This document shows, piece after piece, positions 53,218-61,719 of a stretch of 64,000 nt of DNA (position 1 is the stretch's first letter; each line of letters starts with the position of its first letter). The notes below the pieces were generated by a model, which saw only the letters and a list, made by a program, of their open reading frames with translations, was not told the DNA's origin and did no database searches. Source of the stretch: Thauera sp. JM12B12. Its GTDB lineage: Bacteria; Pseudomonadota; Gammaproteobacteria; Burkholderiales; Rhodocyclaceae. The stretch lies in contig NZ_CP154859.1 of NCBI RefSeq assembly GCF_039614725.1, positions 2,108,001 through 2,172,000 on the forward strand, given 5' to 3'. The position numbers and the translations under genes were made by a program.

Positions 53218-53660
53218 CTAGAAGGAAGGGTAGGCATCTTCGGTTCGCGAAGCCCAGTGGTCATTGCCCGCGTAACCCCACATTGGCTCGGTTCTGCCCG
53301 CCCGCTGGCACCCATCCCATTGTAGAACTCCACGGCCTTTCCATGCGCAGTAAGCATCTTCTGATGGAACACCTCGTACTTCTCCGTCAGTGCGCCCATC
53401 ATCGCTCGTCCGACGTCTTGCCGTTGAAACTCGGGGTGCATAAGCATGTGCGGAAAGTACATCACCAAGTGTCCATCCGAGATCGCATTTCCTAGACCGA
53501 CTAAGCGACCTTCCAGTCGAGCGGTAACCAGCGCATGGAAGTTCCGAAGTGCCGCAAGGAGCTGACGTGGCTTCTCAGCAGACGACCAAGCGTTTGCGTT
53601 GTAGAGCTCGACAACCTCAGGGTCATCAAGAGAGTCGTTCAGAGGTATGGTCAATGACAC
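53199..53660 (-). CDS. GNAT-family acetyltransferase, C-terminus altered by IS5
   Basis: GTG at 53660 (MSLTIPLNDSLDDPEVVELY) opens a compact GNAT domain: VTARLEGRLVGLGNAISDG (beta2-3), the acetyl-CoA loop in MLMHPEFQRQDVGRAMMGAL (Q-x-x-D-V-G-x-A/G), and VEFYNGMGASGRAEPSQ near the end. The present frame ends in SRESLIN, encoded by the IS. Removing the IS and one CTAG restores a 165-aa protein whose stop overlaps the start of the 51390-51998 gene. The last 18 or so residues are not core GNAT, so activity may survive. The substrate is unknown; some GNATs act as toxins or drug resistance enzymes. Confidence 0.8.
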   Translation of the reverse strand: MSLTIPLNDSLDDPEVVELYNANAWSSAEKPRQLLAALRNFHALVTARLEGRLVGLGNAISDGHLVMYFPHMLMHPEFQRQDVGRAMMGALTEKYEVFHQKMLTAHGKAVEFYNGMGASGRAEPSQCGVTRAMTTGLREPKMPTLPSRESLIN

Positions 53661-53750
53661 TTCGCTGCGCCTCGTGTTAGGCGCTCACTTTGTTTTAGGG
53701 TGACAGTTCTGCCGCATAACATCGGAATGCCGGATAACGCTCCCTGCAAG

Positions 53751-53837
53751 TTACAGTTTAGATGCGGGAGCCACGCGCAAGGCAAGATAAAGGGACAGGA
53801 ATAGCAGCAGACAGATTACTGGGCTGATGCGTTTCAT
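53751..53837 (-). CDS. 28-aa hydrophobic peptide, doubtful
   Basis: ATG at 53837 encodes MKRISPVICLLLFLSLYLAL followed by RVAPASKL and a stop. It looks like a signal peptide or single TM helix. It follows the dispersed repeat copy B, as a cassette gene would. It may be the remnant of a longer cassette gene. Confidence 0.25.
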   Translation of the reverse strand: MKRISPVICLLLFLSLYLALRVAPASKL

Positions 53838-53844
53838 CTGCACG

Positions 53845-53916
53845 TAGGAAGAAGGCATGCCGCCTCGCCCGAAAGGCCGCTTCCGGATTGGCTGGTAACT
53901 GACGGCTGATGGCCGA
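53845..53916. repeat. Dispersed repeat, copy B
   Basis: TAGGAAGAAGGCATGCCGCC...GACGGCTGATGGCCGA matches copy A at 40346-40418 in direct orientation. The two copies sit near the two ends of the cassette array. No other firm feature is seen in 53661-54001, apart from a lone GTTAGGC core-like heptamer at 53676. Confidence 0.6.
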
Positions 53917-54001
53917 TAGTACGCGGTGGGCTTCTTCCCCGATAGCCGCCGCACGCCACGGGCTCAAGAATCAGACTCCGATCAACAACAAGGAGTCTGT
54001 C

Positions 54002-54622
54002 ATGGAAACCCGAGAACATCCGCATCGGGAAGCCTGGAACAAGGGGAAGCTGGTGGGCCAGAAGGCACCCCTCAAACCCAAGGACATCTGGGCCATCCGT
54101 ATTCATCTGCAGAACGCGCACGAAGTGCGCGACCTCGCCATGTTCAACCTCGCGATCGATAGCAAGCTCCGAGGGTGTGACCTCGTCAGCCTGCGGGTGC
54201 GCGACGTGACCCATGGAAACCAGGTGCTCTCACGCGCCATGGTCGTGCAGCGGAAAACGCAGCGGCCTGTGCAGTTCGAACTGACCGAGCCCACGCGGAC
54301 GGCTGTGGCTGCCTGGATCGCAAAGGCCGGCCTGAGGGCGGAGGACTTCCTCTTTCCGAGCCGCCTGCACGACTCACCGCATGTCTCTACCCGTCAGTAC
54401 GCGAGGATCGTCGAGCACTGGGTGGTGGCCGCCGGCCTCGATCCGTCCGCCTACGGTACGCACTCGATGCGACGCACAAAGGCGACATTGATCTACAAGC
54501 GCACGAAGAACCTGAGGGCCGTTCAACTCCTACTGGGTCACTCCAAGCTGGAGTCGACAGTGCGGTACTTGGGCATCGAGGTCGATGATGCCTTGGAGAT
54601 CTCCGAGCAGATTGAGATCTGA
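54002..54622 (+). CDS. Short tyrosine recombinase
   Basis: ATG at 54002 (METREHPHREAWNKGKLVGQ) follows AAGGAG. The 206-aa product contains a compact catalytic domain: LAIDSKLRGCDLVSLRVRDV (first Arg), VQRKTQRPVQFEL (Lys), GTHSMRRTKATLIY (H-x-x-R), LLLGHSKLESTVRYLGIEVD (G-H and Tyr). The N-terminal core-binding domain of XerC/IntI is largely missing, and the IntI-specific patch is absent. It points away from the minus-strand cassette array, the geometry an intI has relative to its cassettes. Whether it acts on the nearby repeats is unknown. Confidence 0.85.
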   Translation: METREHPHREAWNKGKLVGQKAPLKPKDIWAIRIHLQNAHEVRDLAMFNLAIDSKLRGCDLVSLRVRDVTHGNQVLSRAMVVQRKTQRPVQFELTEPTRTAVAAWIAKAGLRAEDFLFPSRLHDSPHVSTRQYARIVEHWVVAAGLDPSAYGTHSMRRTKATLIYKRTKNLRAVQLLLGHSKLESTVRYLGIEVDDALEISEQIEI

Positions 54623-54632
54623 ACCCGGCGCG

Positions 54633-54666
54633 GCTGCCCGCCAAGCACCTTTTGCCGGCGGGCGGC
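54633..54666 (+). terminator. Hairpin after the recombinase gene
   Basis: GCTGCCCGCC (54633-54642) pairs with GGCGGGCGGC (54657-54666) with one mismatch, 10 bp after the stop codon. There is no U-tract after the stem, so termination is uncertain. Confidence 0.35.
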
Positions 54667-55074
54667 TGCTTACGGTGATGATGCTGAGGGGGTACTATCG
54701 GCCAAGTCCGGCCGCTGGTTGTCCATCAAGATTAGACATTGGGACGTCGGTTCAGCTCTGACAGCTGCCTGTCTCCCGTCAGCAACGCCTGGCCATTCGG
54801 GCTTCTGAAGCTTGCAGCCTGAAGCGCTGAAGTTTGACCTTTCGCTCGGAGCGGCTATCTTTACCCATAACTCCAGGCACACCAATGAAGCAGTCATTTC
54901 TTTAAAGGTAAGGGCGCTTGGCGATATTTACGAACGTAATGATGCATCCGTGTTTTCCGTTCCGAGAAAGTGCTTGGAAATGCCAGGGACGGAAGCTCTT
55001 CCACCCACAACTGGACAATCCCGGAGCGCGCTAAGGATGGCGCGAGCCTCCCAACCGAACCATCGGTCATCCCC
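54667..55074. other. Upstream region of the TIR-STAND gene
   Basis: No gene is recognised. It presumably contains the promoter of the TIR-STAND gene, but no clear -35/-10 pair stands out. Confidence 0.5.
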
Positions 55075-58000
55075 ATGTCCAACATCTTCCTCAGCCACTC
55101 CAGCGCCGATGAACGCGAGGCTGTCGCGCTCAAGCAGTGGCTGGCTGACAATGGCTGGAATGATGTCTTCCTCGACGTCGACCCGCAACGCGGTCTCGCA
55201 GCGGGCGAGCGCTGGCAGGAGGCGCTGCGCCGGGCAGCGGATCGCTGCGAGGCAGTGGTGTTCATCGTCTCGCCGGCCTGGGCCAAGTCGAAGTGGTGCC
55301 TGGCGGAATTCCTGCTGGCGAAGAGCCTACACAAGCTCATCTTCGGCGTCGTATTGAAGGACGTGCCAATCGGTGAGTTGCCGACCGAGATGACGGCCGA
55401 GTGGCAGTTGTGCCGCCTCGTAGGCGAAGGCAGCAGCGAGACGATCCGCTTCACCTACCGCGAGGCCACGGATCAAATCGGCTTCCTCGCCCAGGGCCTG
55501 TTGCGCCTACGCAATGGCCTGCACAAGGCCGGCCTCAGCGCCGATTTCTTCCCCTGGCCGCCGAAAGACGATCCCCAGCGTGCGCCCTACCGCGGCCTCG
55601 AACCACTGGAAGCCAGCGACGCCGCAGTGTTCTTTGGCCGCGACGTGGAAATCTTGCGCGGCCTCGATGCCCTGCGCGGCATGCGCGACGCCGGCGACAA
55701 ACATCTTTTCATCATCCTCGGCGCCTCAGGCGCTGGCAAATCATCCTTCCTGCGCGCCGGCCTGCTGCCGCGCCTGGCGCGCGACGACCGGCACTTCTAC
55801 CCGCTTGCGCCAATCCGGCCAGAGCACGAACCCCTCTTCGGCGAGCGCGGCCTAGCCCATGCGCTGCATCGCGCGCTGGCCGAACTGAAGCTTCCCGCCA
55901 TCAATCTCGGCGACATCAAGGCACAGCTGCGGCAGGGGCCGGCTGTGCTGGCCGGCCTGCTGCGACAACTGCAGGACGCCCTGTGCGCCCGCCTGCTCGG
56001 CCTGCCCGAAGGCGCATCGCCGCCCACGCTCGTCCTGCCGGTGGATCAGGCCGAGGAACTGTTCAACCCCGATGCCAGCGACGAGGCGCGCGATTTCCTG
56101 CGCGTGATCGGCAGTGCCTTGCGCGAGAACGGCGTGGCGCCGCCGATCATCGTCGCCTTCACCATCCGCTCGGACCGCTACGAGCCGCTGCAAACCGCGC
56201 CCGAACTGGCCGGCATTCAAAGCGTCGTGTTCGACGATCTCAAGCCGATGCCGCCGACGCGCTTTCGTGAAGTGATCCTCGGCCCGGCGCTGCGAGCCTC
56301 GGCCGAGGGCAAGAGGCTCACGGTCGAGCACGAGCTGGTGGAGCGGCTGGTCGGCGAGTGCACTGAGGGCGGCGATGCGCTGCCGCTCTTGGGCCTCACC
56401 CTGGCGCGGCTGTTCCGCGACTACGGCGGCGACGGCGACCTGCGGCTGGACGAGTACCGAGCCATGGGTGGTCTGGAAGACATCGTCAAGACCGAGGCGG
56501 AATTCGTCCTTTCGGCCGACGAGGCGATACGCAAGCAGCAACTGGAATTGCTGCACTCGGCTTTCATCCCCTGGCTCGCCACCATCAACCCGCAGAACGA
56601 CCAGCCGATGCGCCGCCTGGCGCGCCGTGCCGACCTGCCGGGGGGGGCACATCCCCTGATCGATGCACTCGCCAAGAAACGTCTGCTGCTTACCGACCGC
56701 CGCAACGGGGTAACGGTGATCGAAGTGGCTCACGAAGCTCTCTTACGTCAATGGGACGTGCTGACGACCTGGTTGGAGGCCGAGCGTGAGGATCTGAAGG
56801 ACGCCGACGTGCTGGAACGGGCCGATCAGGCATGGAAGAAAAGTGGGCGCAAGGATGCCTGGCTGATGGAGGGAGAGCGGCTGGCGATTGCCGAGGCACT
56901 TGCGGCAAAACCAGGGTTCAGCAAGCGGCTCGATGAGTGTCAGGAATTCCTATTGGCATCACGGTGGCGAGAAAAAGCCAAGCATGACGAGGAGGAAAGG
57001 CATCGACGGGCGGAGTTGGAAGCAGCACAGCAATTGGCAGAGGAGCAGAAGATGCGCGCCGCGATCGAGGCACAAGCGCGGCTGGATGCAGAAGCGAACG
57101 CAGCGGGCTTACGGACGGGGCGCCGCAAATTGATCTGGGCGTTGGTAAGTGTTGCTCTTGCTGCGGTAGTTGCTGTCGGGATGTTCTCCCGGGCAAGGAC
57201 CAACTTCCTGGAGGCAACGGTTGTTCGCATTGTTGGGTACTTCGAGGATGACTTCGCGGAGCTGCTAGGTCTGCAGCAGGAACCACAACGCAGGCTGCTC
57301 TCCGTCATCGCAGCGACTCGTATTTCCCAAAAATTGAGTGAAGCACCAAAAGAGCTGAGTTTCAAAGCATCAGGACGCCTTTGGAAACTGCTGAAGGGCG
57401 TAAAGTACATGCGGACCTTCCCGGAGGAACCGACTGCTTTAGCGGTTAGTTCGGATGGCAAGCGAATCGTGATTGGAATCGGCAACGCCCTTCAAGTAGT
57501 TGACGCCTTAACGGGCAGGGACATCAACCTGACGTTTGGTAGTCTCGCTGCAAAGATTACTGAAGTGTTTTTAAGCAATGATGGCAACAGGCTCTTGACC
57601 CATGGAAGGGGAGATGGGAACCTAATTCTCTGGGATGCTTCAAGTGGTAGACGTATTGCGCCACCTTGGAAAATTAGCTTGGGAATACTTGACCCCATCG
57701 CGTTTAGCCCCGATGGTCGCTTTGTGATTTCTGGGCACCACAGCGGCAAGCTTCGTCTGTGGGATGCCGGAACTGGTGCTCAGATTGGTCCGGATTGGGA
57801 AGGGGATGGCGCCGGGGTGCGAAGTGTGGCCTTCAGCAACGATGGACGATATGTAATATCCGGAGATGAAAAAGGGCAGTTGTCGCTCTGGGACGCCAGC
57901 AAGGGAAGGCACATCAAGTCCGTAAAGGGCCACTCAGGGAATGTGACAGCTATCGCATTTAGCCCTTCAGCTACGCTGCTAGCCTCGGGAGGGGCAGACA

Positions 58001-59550
58001 AGCAGGTTCGCCTCTGGAATCCGGAACTAACCCCACTCTATGAACCACTCACTGAAAACGAAAGCTTCGTTACTTCGGTTGCATTCAGCCCAGATGGGAA
58101 GCGACTGGTCGCAGTTGGACTAAATTCCCATGTAGTTGAGTGGGATGTATCGGAAAAGCCCAGCGTTATTGCTGATCACAATTCTTTCGCCATTGTTCGA
58201 GCCGCTTCTTTCATTCCCAAAACCAATGGAGATATCGTCACAATTGGAGAAGATAAAACACTGCGTGTCTGGACGAATAATAATAGGTTTCAGTTCGATG
58301 AAATCAACGTAGGGTCACCAGGAAAAGTCGCAGCCATTGCGGTCAGTCCAAACGGCGACGGAATGGTCTTTGCTGCAGGCAAATCTCTCCGATATTGGGA
58401 TGCCGCCGAATCGCAGTTCCTTGACTCGCCCGCCGTCCATAGTGGCAACATCAATTGCGTCGCTTTTAGTCCGGATGGTGAGCGAATTGTTTCCGGAAGC
58501 GATGACGGAACCGTCTTGATCTGGGAGTCTCGCTTTAAGAAAGTGAGTCATCCTTTGCGTTTTGAGCAAGGAGCCTCCGTTACAACATGTGGGTTCAAGG
58601 TTGGCTCGAGGGAGGTATTGACGGGTGGCGCAGATGGAAGCCTGCGAGTCATTGGCATCGGTACCGATGGCACCTCGCTCTCGCGTCAATTCTCGGATGC
58701 AGAAATTCGTCTTCTTTCAGAGAAAGACCACGAGTTTCTCTCCAGTATTGTTGCTGACGCTACATATCCCTTGAATGCGTCGGTCAGTGCCGATGGCAGG
58801 CGGATCGCACTCTTCTATGGCGACAGATTTGATGAATTGCCGCCTCTCGATGACGATGGCTATAACTTCCTTGTTGCATCAAGCAATTTGGATGACTTTG
58901 GAGTTTACAGATCTATAGGCCACTCCAAATGGGTCAATGTTGTGGCGTTTTCAAGAAATGGGAAAGCGATCGCCTCTGCATCGATGGATCATGTGATTCG
59001 CATTTGGAGTGACGGCAGTTTTTTATCCAGGAGTGTATCTATCGGGAAAGAAAGAGACCCATGGAGAGCTGCTTTAGATCAAATTGGGGGAGCGCGCTCC
59101 GGATTCGACTTATTTCACAAGGATGTGATTGGCGCGATAACATTCAGCGAAGATGGGCGATTTCTTGCCTCGGCAAGCCATGACAAGTCAGCGCGCATCT
59201 GGAGCATGCCGAAGGGTGAATTGGTAGGCCTCCCACTCGACTCGGGTGGTCGCAAGCTCTATAGCGTGGCTTTCGATGCCCCGGCCAAGTACCTCTATGC
59301 GGGTAGCGACGACGGAATCGTGCTTCGCTGGCCCGTTCTCGAGAAATGGGTAGATGCGCTGTGTGAGAAGACGCCGTACAACATGAGCCGTCAGCAGTGG
59401 CGCGAGTGGGTGTCGCCCGAGATCGAGTACAAGTGTCAGTGCCCCGGCCTGCCAATTCCGCCGGACGATCCCAAATCGAACGGGAAGGCAGAGCTTTGCC
59501 CCGGCAAGCCCGCCGAACCGATGTCCCCCCTCGATCGCCCGCCCACCTGA
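55075..59550 (+). CDS. TIR-STAND NTPase-WD40 protein
   Basis: ATG at 55075 (MSNIFLSHSSADEREAVALK) is chosen because the TIR domain begins there; the upstream in-frame extension has no homology. Residues 1-140 are TIR, with the catalytic-type Glu in KSKWCLAEFLLAK. The STAND NTPase core has Walker A ILGASGAGKSSFLRAGLLP (near 215) and Walker B LVLPVDQAEELFN (near 319). A charged helix and one TM segment (LIWALVSVALAAVVAVGMF, near 685) precede more than ten WD40-type repeats from about 780 to 1420 (VAFSPDGKRLV, IAFSPSATLLASGGADKQVR). Total 1491 aa. Such proteins sense an invader through the repeats and trigger TIR NADase activity, killing the cell. The single-gene layout and family suggest antiviral function. 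Confidence 0.88.
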   Translation: MSNIFLSHSSADEREAVALKQWLADNGWNDVFLDVDPQRGLAAGERWQEALRRAADRCEAVVFIVSPAWAKSKWCLAEFLLAKSLHKLIFGVVLKDVPIGELPTEMTAEWQLCRLVGEGSSETIRFTYREATDQIGFLAQGLLRLRNGLHKAGLSADFFPWPPKDDPQRAPYRGLEPLEASDAAVFFGRDVEILRGLDALRGMRDAGDKHLFIILGASGAGKSSFLRAGLLPRLARDDRHFYPLAPIRPEHEPLFGERGLAHALHRALAELKLPAINLGDIKAQLRQGPAVLAGLLRQLQDALCARLLGLPEGASPPTLVLPVDQAEELFNPDASDEARDFLRVIGSALRENGVAPPIIVAFTIRSDRYEPLQTAPELAGIQSVVFDDLKPMPPTRFREVILGPALRASAEGKRLTVEHELVERLVGECTEGGDALPLLGLTLARLFRDYGGDGDLRLDEYRAMGGLEDIVKTEAEFVLSADEAIRKQQLELLHSAFIPWLATINPQNDQPMRRLARRADLPGGAHPLIDALAKKRLLLTDRRNGVTVIEVAHEALLRQWDVLTTWLEAEREDLKDADVLERADQAWKKSGRKDAWLMEGERLAIAEALAAKPGFSKRLDECQEFLLASRWREKAKHDEEERHRRAELEAAQQLAEEQKMRAAIEAQARLDAEANAAGLRTGRRKLIWALVSVALAAVVAVGMFSRARTNFLEATVVRIVGYFEDDFAELLGLQQEPQRRLLSVIAATRISQKLSEAPKELSFKASGRLWKLLKGVKYMRTFPEEPTALAVSSDGKRIVIGIGNALQVVDALTGRDINLTFGSLAAKITEVFLSNDGNRLLTHGRGDGNLILWDASSGRRIAPPWKISLGILDPIAFSPDGRFVISGHHSGKLRLWDAGTGAQIGPDWEGDGAGVRSVAFSNDGRYVISGDEKGQLSLWDASKGRHIKSVKGHSGNVTAIAFSPSATLLASGGADKQVRLWNPELTPLYEPLTENESFVTSVAFSPDGKRLVAVGLNSHVVEWDVSEKPSVIADHNSFAIVRAASFIPKTNGDIVTIGEDKTLRVWTNNNRFQFDEINVGSPGKVAAIAVSPNGDGMVFAAGKSLRYWDAAESQFLDSPAVHSGNINCVAFSPDGERIVSGSDDGTVLIWESRFKKVSHPLRFEQGASVTTCGFKVGSREVLTGGADGSLRVIGIGTDGTSLSRQFSDAEIRLLSEKDHEFLSSIVADATYPLNASVSADGRRIALFYGDRFDELPPLDDDGYNFLVASSNLDDFGVYRSIGHSKWVNVVAFSRNGKAIASASMDHVIRIWSDGSFLSRSVSIGKERDPWRAALDQIGGARSGFDLFHKDVIGAITFSEDGRFLASASHDKSARIWSMPKGELVGLPLDSGGRKLYSVAFDAPAKYLYAGSDDGIVLRWPVLEKWVDALCEKTPYNMSRQQWREWVSPEIEYKCQCPGLPIPPDDPKSNGKAELCPGKPAEPMSPLDRPPT

Positions 59551-59663
59551 CAGGAACCCTGGCAAGCCTGAACTATGCTTGGACAGAAGCACCAAATGAC
59601 AGCTCAACTTTGATACCTGCCGCTGAACCTTTTACGGCTTGACCGGCGGCTCAGGGTCGTTAG

Positions 59664-59767
59664 TTCCAGTTGGCAGGACGGAGAAGCCGCCGTTCGCCGT
59701 CGCCCGACGCGCGAACGGCAGGTGACCAACACATTGCTGCCTGGTTACGCCATCAAGCCACCGGCAG
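59664..59767 (+). repeat. 104-bp dispersed repeat, copy 2
   Basis: Near-identical inverse of 39463-39566. The open frame on this strand continues through SWQDGEAAVRRRPTRERQVT into unrelated sequence. The 59551-60027 region otherwise shows no gene. Confidence 0.85.
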
Positions 59768-60027
59768 CTGAGGCCGACAACCAGAAGTTCGCACTACCCT
59801 CGCCCGCTGAACTCGAGAAATCGTCAAAGCACTTGAGTTTTCCTCACAACTTGCAGCTTTTGTGGCGCTCGAGTCGAAAAGCGTGAAACCTTAGCGTGCC
59901 TCGGAGCCGTCCTCCGGCGTGAGCTCAAACGACTCCCGCCCCACGTCTTCAACACGGTCCAGCACGTGTGGCGGTCAGTGACACCCAGTCGGTAGCAGCC
60001 CCGAGTGCGTCAGCACCTGATGGATGA

Positions 60028-60502
60028 GAACCCCCCTGTTGCCCACGCTCAACAAGAGGTGCACGAGCGCTTCCTGTCGGCGCAGCGCCTGATGCTGGAC
60101 GCAGACCGCTGGCTGCTCAGCCTGGACACACCTCGAGGCGTTGAAGGCCGTGCGCCTAGCTAGCCAGCGACAAGCCGCTCGAATTCATCGACGCGGCGCC
60201 GGGCCGGGGCTACAACGAGTTCGTCGAGTTGCTCTAACCCTTCCACGACCAACGACACCACCGCCCACGCAGGAAGTGATCGCGGAGCACCCCTGGAGCG
60301 CGCCGCGGTTGGTGGTCGCGCACGATCCAATGGCTTCGGCCACCAAGGCGGATCAGCGCAATGCGCGTCTCGATGAGCTGATCCGCCAGGCAAACCAATG
60401 GTCGGGCTAGCTCACCGAGCAGGGCGAAGGTGTGAATCTCCGCGGGCGCGGTACTCGGACAGCGGCGCCAACGCGCGCTTCTACCACGCGGTCAGCGAAG
60501 TT
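60028..60502 (+). pseudogene. Decayed IS1634-family transposase fragment
   Basis: At DNA level this stretch resembles the transposase at 47540-49240 (for example CTGCTGCCCACGCTC, GCGCCTGATGCTGG, AAGCCGCTCGAATTCATCG), but with frameshifts and stops. Only one segment remains readable (EVIAEHPWSAPRLVVAHDPM, LDELIRQANQWSG). It is opposite in strand to the intact copy. Most of the 5' and 3' portions are gone. Confidence 0.8.
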
Positions 60503-60574
60503 CGACGACTGCGCGCTTGAAATCGATCGAATGGCGGCGGTATGGCCCGCGCAGGCCGCGATGCCGGCGTTGGT

Positions 60575-60616
60575 CCAAATTTGTGTCCATGAATGCAATT
60601 GTGGGCACAAATTTGG
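60575..60616. repeat. Imperfect 15-bp inverted repeat
   Basis: CCAAATTTGTGTCCA (60575-60589) and TGGGCACAAATTTGG (60602-60616) pair with one mismatch around a 12-nt loop. AT-rich arms in GC-rich surroundings suggest a recombination or protein-binding site rather than a terminator. It lies just downstream of the transposase relic. Confidence 0.7.
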
Positions 60617-60871
60617 GTGCCCCCTCCTTGGGGCGATCGTCAGCGACAGCTATCCCGGGGGGAAGACGGCAGTGGGCGGACGCTTACGAAACACGCGCGC
60701 CGATGAGGCATCGATAGATGACCGACACGGGGCGTCCGTCACGCACCTTTGACCGATTGCAGTACAGCTCCCGCTTACACCACCTCCTGGAGCGACCTAC
60801 CGATCGCCCTGGCCATCTGAAGCTGCTGGCCCGGAAGACGTCCCTACACTGGCACCCGAGAACAAGAAAGA

Positions 60872-61327
60872 ATGATGTTCGTGAGTCCCTCCCCTATCAA
60901 CGAAGAGTTCCTCTTGGCAGCGCTCGACTCTCCGGCGATGTTCATCCCGACCGGGCCGACGCCTGTTTCCGCAGGTTTTCCATCACCCGCAAAGGACTAC
61001 GCGCAGAAGCGTCTGGACATCAAGGAGTACCTCGTCCGCAATCCGATCTCGACCTTTTTCTTCACCGTCAAAGGCGATTCGATGCAAGAAGCGGACACTT
61101 TCGAGGGCGATGTTCTGGTCGTTGATCGAAGCATTAAACCGGTACACGGTCACCTCGTCGTGGCTTTTGTGAACGGCGAGCGGCTCGTAAAGAGGCTTTC
61201 AATCAGGGTTGGCAGTGTGATGCTTCTGGCGGGACATCCAAAATACCCGCCTTTAACGTTGAAGGAGAGAAACGATCTGGAAGTCTGGGTAGTCGTTATC
61301 GGGAAGTTCAAACGCATCCCCGCTTGA
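60872..61327 (+). CDS. umuD: UmuD-like S24 autoprotease
   Basis: This 151-aa protein starts MMFVSPSPINEEFLLAALDS. The S24/LexA-UmuD features are a cleavage dipeptide A-G in VSAGFPSPAKDYA, the nucleophile Ser in TVKGDSMQEADTFEGD, and the general-base Lys in GERLVKRLSI. UmuD is processed during SOS response and forms UmuD'2C, the error-prone polymerase V. No umuC follows; the next gene is hns-like. No clear LexA box is visible upstream. It could serve a distant umuC or act like the stand-alone UmuD-type regulators of mobile elements. Confidence 0.88.
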   Translation: MMFVSPSPINEEFLLAALDSPAMFIPTGPTPVSAGFPSPAKDYAQKRLDIKEYLVRNPISTFFFTVKGDSMQEADTFEGDVLVVDRSIKPVHGHLVVAFVNGERLVKRLSIRVGSVMLLAGHPKYPPLTLKERNDLEVWVVVIGKFKRIPA

Positions 61328-61338
61328 TAAAAGCCGTG

Positions 61339-61400
61339 TTATTCTCTCGCTCGACTCCAGAAACGGAGTAACCCTTTCCAGACTCGCCACGAGAGAATAA
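61339..61400 (+). promoter_or_regulatory. Hairpin leader in front of the H-NS gene
   Basis: TTATTCTCTCG (61339-61349) and CGAGAGAATAA (61390-61400) are perfect 11-bp complements; the right arm ends on the first base of the start codon. Inside lies a second stem, ACTCC-agaaac-GGAGT. In RNA the outer stem would hide the translation start. Confidence 0.6.
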
Positions 61401-61675
61401 TGACGTCCCTTCAAGAACTCCTTGCTCAAAAAGAAGCCCTCGAACAACAGATCGCTCAGATCAAGAAGGCTGAGCGCGCGGACGCACTGCAGAATGCCCG
61501 TAGCCTGATCGGCACGTTCGACCTCACGGTTGACGAGCTTTTCGGCAAGCAGAAGTCCATTGGAAAAGCAGTGGCAGTCAAGTACCGCAACCCGGAAACC
61601 GGCGAAACTTGGACCGGCCGTGGGCGCGCTCCGCGCTGGCTCGATGGTAAGAACCGGGAGGACTTTGCGGTCTGA
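61400..61675 (+). CDS. H-NS family nucleoid protein
   Basis: This 91-aa protein starts MTSLQELLAQKEALEQQIAQ. An N-terminal coiled-coil dimerisation region (to about residue 40) is followed by a short linker and the C-terminal DNA-binding motif VKYRNPETGETWTGRGRAPR, the AT-hook-like loop TGRGRAP of betaproteobacterial H-NS proteins. H-NS proteins bind AT-rich foreign DNA and silence it. The neighbouring AT-rich TniQ-like region would be a natural target. The start ATG lies at the end of a leader hairpin; a terminator follows. Confidence 0.92.
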   Translation: MTSLQELLAQKEALEQQIAQIKKAERADALQNARSLIGTFDLTVDELFGKQKSIGKAVAVKYRNPETGETWTGRGRAPRWLDGKNREDFAV

Positions 61676-61719
61676 CGATAGAAATGCAGGGCTCAGGCTG
61701 AGTGCGTTTGTGTGAAAGA

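Noticed and set aside
53676..53757. Complete attC upstream of the GNAT gene
   Set aside because: A GTTAGGC core is present but no matching second core or paired arms at attC distance.
54002..54622. Integron integrase intI
   Set aside because: Only 206 aa, lacks the core-binding domain and the IntI-specific patch; called a short tyrosine recombinase instead.
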